A DNA stretch of 60,372 nt from Saprospiraceae bacterium (GTDB lineage Bacteria > Bacteroidota > Bacteroidia > Chitinophagales > Saprospiraceae). The stretch covers positions 1 to 60,372 of the forward strand of contig JAHDHL010000029.1 in assembly GCA_020631355.1 (NCBI GenBank). Direction: 5' to 3'. Shown one piece after another: positions 57,055-60,372 of the stretch; the stretch's first letter is position 1, and each line of letters begins with the position of its first letter. The translations under genes and the position numbers were made by a program. The notes under the pieces were generated by a model. That model searched no databases, was not told where the DNA came from, and saw only the letters and a program-made list of their open reading frames with translations.

Positions 57055-58272
57055 ATGAAAATCTTTTTCAAGTTCTTAACGTGTTTACTATTAACAGGAA
57101 TGTTGTTTGTTTCCTGTGATGAACAGAATATAGACCAAATTGTAACAGAAGACCCCGATTTCCAACCCGACGAGGTTGTGGCCAATAACCTATTGAATGC
57201 AATGTTATTCAACAACACATCCTCAGCCATGGACTTGGGTTGTGTGGCCATTAGTTTCCCATTCGACATGACAACAGCCTCAGGTGCGACTGTAACTGTT
57301 AATTCCGAGGAGGATTTCCTTACGGCAATTTCCGATACGGCTGACCCTGTAGTTGATTTTGTTTACCCTGTTACGGGTACTGATGCGGATGGCGTTTCCA
57401 CACAATACTCCAACAGCACCGATTTGGGTGTGGCATTCGGTTCTTGTATTCCTGATTCAGGATGGGATGATGCAGAAGTAGGAGGAAGTAACATTTTACC
57501 TGCATTCCTTTTTAATGAACTTTGCTTGGATTTGGTATATCCTGTGAATCTGGAAGACTTGGCCGGAGGAACCTATGTGGCCAATGATGATGCAGAATTG
57601 ATTAATCTTCTGGCGACAGTTGATGCCTTATTCTTCTCACTTCCACTATCCGTTGTGGATGAGGGCGGAAATGTTGTAACCATTACTGATGAGGAGGGTT
57701 TCTATACCCTGGCCTACAATTGTTCGGATGTGACTCCACCATCAGGAGAAGACTTATCCGTAACAGGATTCGGTTGCTTCTCATTCGTATATCCTTATAG
57801 TGTATTGGATGCGCAAGGTAATGTTATCACAATCAATGATGATAATGAATATGCGAACCTAATATTGAGTGGTGATGTCATCATATTACAATACCCATTA
57901 TCCCTAGAGGATGAGGATGGTAATGTCACTGTGGTGAATGATGACCAGGACTTGATTGATGCTCTGAATACTTGTGGTGGATTCTTCATCTACTACGGAC
58001 CTATTGATGAGTTGTGTGATGCTCCTGCCCACGAACTATTGATGGAAGCCCAAGGCGGACTTTGTGGCGATGTGGTTTATCCTTTCCAATTGACTGCTGG
58101 AGGTACGACCATTGACGTCAATGATATCAATGACTATAATGCTGCTGTGGCCAGTTATCCAACGGATGTGATCGAATTGGTTTATCCAATAGAACTGACT
58201 TACGAGGGTGATACAGGTACATTGAATAATGATATTGAAGTATGTATTCTAGTACAGGCTTGTACAGAGTAA
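57055..58272 (+). CDS. Lipoprotein with four tandem two-part repeats
   Basis: The 405-residue product has a lipoprotein signal (lipobox MLFVSCDE, Cys about 21) and then four repeats beginning at Cys residues 63, 157, 241 and 337 (CVAISFPF, CLDLVYPV, CFSFVYPY, CGDVVYPF). Each repeat holds two half-units of the form hydrophobic-YP-hydrophobic...G...V-x-(V/I)-N/D-D-(D/E), for example FVYPVTGTDADG and ILQYPLSLEDEDG. The sequence is very acidic and likely all-beta. I do not recognise the family. It lies 69 bases upstream of an ECF sigma gene but has its own terminator. Confidence 0.8.
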   Translation: MKIFFKFLTCLLLTGMLFVSCDEQNIDQIVTEDPDFQPDEVVANNLLNAMLFNNTSSAMDLGCVAISFPFDMTTASGATVTVNSEEDFLTAISDTADPVVDFVYPVTGTDADGVSTQYSNSTDLGVAFGSCIPDSGWDDAEVGGSNILPAFLFNELCLDLVYPVNLEDLAGGTYVANDDAELINLLATVDALFFSLPLSVVDEGGNVVTITDEEGFYTLAYNCSDVTPPSGEDLSVTGFGCFSFVYPYSVLDAQGNVITINDDNEYANLILSGDVIILQYPLSLEDEDGNVTVVNDDQDLIDALNTCGGFFIYYGPIDELCDAPAHELLMEAQGGLCGDVVYPFQLTAGGTTIDVNDINDYNAAVASYPTDVIELVYPIELTYEGDTGTLNNDIEVCILVQACTE

Positions 58273-58284
58273 GCATGTAATCAA

Positions 58285-58318
58285 AAACCCGATAAACCAA
58301 TCAAGGTTTATCGGGTTT
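58285..58318 (+). terminator. Hairpin between the lipoprotein and sigma factor genes
   Basis: Perfect 14-base arms AAACCCGATAAACC (58285-58298) and GGTTTATCGGGTTT (58305-58318) with a six-base loop. The following sequence TATCC is only weakly T-rich, so some read-through into the sigma gene is possible. Confidence 0.7.
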
Positions 58319-58341
58319 ATCCATTAACCTAATCATTTTCA

Positions 58342-58899
58342 GTGGTCGAAAAATCTATCATACATGCTGTTCAGAAAGGCGAGGATGCTGCCTTCAAGGG
58401 TTTGTACCAAGCCAGTATCAGATATGTATATTCCATAGTAAGACGCTATGTGACCAACGAAAGTGAATATGCGGATGTCATCCAAGAGATTTATGCCAGA
58501 GTATTCCTAAGTATCCAATCATATGATGAAGATAAGGGAGCATTCAAACACTGGCTGAGAAGAATTACAGTCAACCAATGCCTCCAACATTACCGACAAG
58601 GGAAATCACCTAGACTATATATATCCTTGGACGTGGTACAGGAGAAGGAAACAGATGACGACTTGCATTTGAATCACATGACCCGTGAGGAGTTGGAATT
58701 ATTATTACAAAAGATGCCGATAGGATACAGACAGGTATTCATGTTGGTTATCATTGATGAATACAGCCACAAGGAAGTGGGAGCCTTATTGGATATCACA
58801 CCTGAAACCTCCAGGTCGCAACTGTCAAGGGCCAAGAGTTGGTTGAGGAAAAATTGGATGAAAGAGAACAAACAAAAAAATGTAGTCAATGGATTTTAA
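58342..58899 (+). CDS. ECF-type RNA polymerase sigma factor
   Basis: The 185-residue product has sigma region 2 (about 12-80; AAFKGLYQASIRYVYSIVRR, YADVIQEIYARVFLSIQSYD, FKHWLRRITVNQCLQHYR) and region 4 (about 115-172; LELLLQKMPIGYRQVFMLVI, YSHKEVGALLDITPETSRSQ, LSRAKSWLRKNW). There are no regions 1 or 3, as usual for ECF factors. GTG at 58342 is the only start that gives a full region 2, since the next Met comes much later. Its last 11 bases overlap the start of the next gene, predicted to encode its anti-sigma factor. Confidence 0.92.
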   Translation: MVEKSIIHAVQKGEDAAFKGLYQASIRYVYSIVRRYVTNESEYADVIQEIYARVFLSIQSYDEDKGAFKHWLRRITVNQCLQHYRQGKSPRLYISLDVVQEKETDDDLHLNHMTREELELLLQKMPIGYRQVFMLVIIDEYSHKEVGALLDITPETSRSQLSRAKSWLRKNWMKENKQKNVVNGF

Positions 58900-60316
58900 T
58901 GACCCACATATCAGGAAGTTGATGTCCCAAGAGGACCAGCCATTACCTCCCGGTTTGGAATGGGATGCAATGGAATCTGGGATTAAGTCCAAGATGGATG
59001 AAATCCAATCAGAGGAAAAGGATAAGAAAAGGAGATATTTCATTTGGTTCTTCTTATTCGCTGTTTTAGGTACGTCATCAATACTTATGAGTTATTCCCG
59101 ACTCATGGCAGATGGTAAGGAAGCTGCTGTAGCCATTGAAGAATCCAATCAAACGAGCCCCTCTGATATCCTAACGGGAGATGAAAAATCAGAGTATTCA
59201 TCATCAGATGTTACGCGTCAGTTGCCATTGGAAACCGAAGAAATTATCACGGATAACAAACCAATCAATACTAATGCAAATGAGAATACTAATCCGAATC
59301 TGAAGTTGGATGTATCATCTCAGGAATTGGTTCAGGATATAAAGGATACAGATAAGGAAATATCAGGCACGACTGAAGCGAATATTGCTACTGTTATTGA
59401 TTCGAGACCGAAAACAATCATTGCCATTGAAAAGGAGGATAGCAATGTAAAACCAATTGAGGAGCAAAAACAAAACGAAATCAAGGATATCCTACCTCCC
59501 GCCCAGGATGAGCTCATCACTCATGATTATTTAGAGGCGATTCCATCATTGGAAACGGATATGTCAAATGAAGAAATACCGACGCATTCACTAACATCTA
59601 TTGATGTATTGAATCATGGCATGAATGGGGAAGTCAGATTCTCAACAGGCTTGCTTGTTTGGAATTGGGGCTATGGAAAAAACAAACCAGAACGAAAAGG
59701 ATATGAGTTGAGTGATTTATCCTATTTTACCCAATTATCCTATACCCACAGATTCAGAAAAGGATTCAATCTTATGGTAGGCTTGCAATACCAACAATTG
59801 GAAAGTCAGTTGGAATGGGCAGAAAAACAGAATAATCATACCGTTACACTTGAAAATACGGTCTTGGAAATCAGGACGGATGCCTTAACCGGACAACAGA
59901 CATTCATAACAGGGGATACAGAGGTGGAAGTAGAGGCTTACAGGGTAGTGAGGCATCACAATACCACTCGATTGTACCAGATTCCTTTGGCATTGGGTAA
60001 GACATTCGAATTCGGTAAGTGGTCCACTGATATTTATGCCGGAGGTACATTCAATTTTGCGGCACAACACCAAGGCCGAACATTACTGAATGGCGATGTG
60101 ATTGATATCAATGGTCGTTCGAATCCTATTTTGGATGGACGATTTGCAGTAGGAACCATGCTCTCCGGTCAGATAACATATCAACTGAATCCTAAGTTAG
60201 GCTTAGGCGCAGGCATACAAATGCAAAAGAGTATAACCGATTGGAGTAAGGATGATAATGTGAATATCAGGCCGCATTCCATAGGTTTGGAATTGGGGTT
60301 GAGATATAGGTTGTAG
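58889..60316 (+). CDS. Dual-membrane anti-sigma-like protein with C-terminal beta-barrel
   Basis: The 475-residue product has a cytoplasmic N-terminal segment of about 48 residues (DPHIRKLMSQEDQPLPPGLE, WDAMESGIKSKM), one membrane helix (about 50-70, FIWFFLFAVLGTSSILMSYS), a long polar linker (about 75-245) rich in Glu, Asn, Ser and Asp, and a C-terminal barrel of alternating strands (about 255-475; FTQLSYTHRFRKGFNLMVGL, GLGAGIQMQKS) ending in LRYRL. This fits the dual membrane-spanning anti-sigma factors (Dma) reported in Bacteroides thetaiotaomicron. The gene overlaps the ECF sigma gene, implying coupled translation. Anti-sigma function is inferred from architecture and context. Confidence 0.82.
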   Translation: MDFNDPHIRKLMSQEDQPLPPGLEWDAMESGIKSKMDEIQSEEKDKKRRYFIWFFLFAVLGTSSILMSYSRLMADGKEAAVAIEESNQTSPSDILTGDEKSEYSSSDVTRQLPLETEEIITDNKPINTNANENTNPNLKLDVSSQELVQDIKDTDKEISGTTEANIATVIDSRPKTIIAIEKEDSNVKPIEEQKQNEIKDILPPAQDELITHDYLEAIPSLETDMSNEEIPTHSLTSIDVLNHGMNGEVRFSTGLLVWNWGYGKNKPERKGYELSDLSYFTQLSYTHRFRKGFNLMVGLQYQQLESQLEWAEKQNNHTVTLENTVLEIRTDALTGQQTFITGDTEVEVEAYRVVRHHNTTRLYQIPLALGKTFEFGKWSTDIYAGGTFNFAAQHQGRTLLNGDVIDINGRSNPILDGRFAVGTMLSGQITYQLNPKLGLGAGIQMQKSITDWSKDDNVNIRPHSIGLELGLRYRL

Positions 60317-60319
60317 GAG

Positions 60320-60372
60320 AATGAAGAATGAAGAATGAAGAATGAAGAATGAAGAATGAAGAATGAAGAATG
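60320..60372 (+). repeat. Tandem heptanucleotide repeat at window end
   Basis: AATGAAG is repeated about 7.6 times without interruption (60320-60372) and runs off the window edge. It starts 4 bases after the stop of the barrel gene. As a 7-base unit it is not frame-neutral and is prone to slippage. The full length cannot be seen. Confidence 0.9.

Overview
The window looks like chromosomal DNA of a free-living Bacteroidota bacterium, most likely of the Saprospiria/Lewinella side of the phylum. The evidence is the type IX secretion/gliding gene types (PorP/SprF, PorE-like OmpA proteins, SprB-type repeats, a type A sorting domain), DUF4199 proteins, CarboxypepD_reg-TonB receptors, Bacteroidota promoters (TTTG or TTG, about 20 bases, then TANNTTTG) and few Shine-Dalgarno sequences. 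Placement below phylum level is inference. I saw no rRNA, tRNA, CRISPR array, transposase or phage gene; nearly everything is intact single-copy chromosome.

Layout. 1-15.5 kb is an envelope block: a 5'-truncated protein with YegP-like repeats and an OmpA domain; purB (reverse); a secreted coiled-coil protein; PorP/SprF; two tandem PorE-like proteins (TPR, PD40, regulatory-like domains, OmpA); a third relative that ends in SPOR instead of OmpA; an alpha/beta hydrolase; and a small GreA-C-like protein. 16-22.9 kb is mostly reverse strand: a maf / Nudix-winged-helix regulator / membrane protein operon, an SAM methyltransferase, a MoxR-VWA pair and glpX, with one forward FGE-fold (GldK-like) protein. 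23.3-30.1 kb holds two convergent secreted proteins: a 1546-residue adhesin with a glycine-rich stretch inside a beta-helix, and a DUF4874/DUF4832 protein with a type IX sorting signal.

30.1-35.3 kb carries a phosphoesterase with queC, the divergent queF, an unknown membrane protein, folD and a 63-residue membrane peptide; tgt at 48.6 kb adds a further queuosine step. 35.6-41.5 kb is an apparent uptake module: beta-helix lipoprotein, TonB-dependent receptor, PiT-like permease and a periplasmic TonB_C protein whose promoter carries three TTTACATT repeats every 11 bases, like a Pho box. 41.7-52.9 kb is mixed housekeeping: a lipoprotein, mnmA, two exbD genes, a polysaccharide deacetylase, gltX, lolD, tgt, a histidine phosphatase, a subtilase and mscL. 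53-56.9 kb has two DUF4199 proteins, two glycosyltransferases and a small membrane protein.

57-60.3 kb ends with a repeat lipoprotein, an ECF sigma factor and, overlapping it, a protein with a short cytoplasmic segment, one inner-membrane helix, a long polar linker and a C-terminal beta-barrel. That design matches the dual membrane-spanning anti-sigma factors reported in Bacteroides. A 7-base tandem repeat follows and runs off the window edge.
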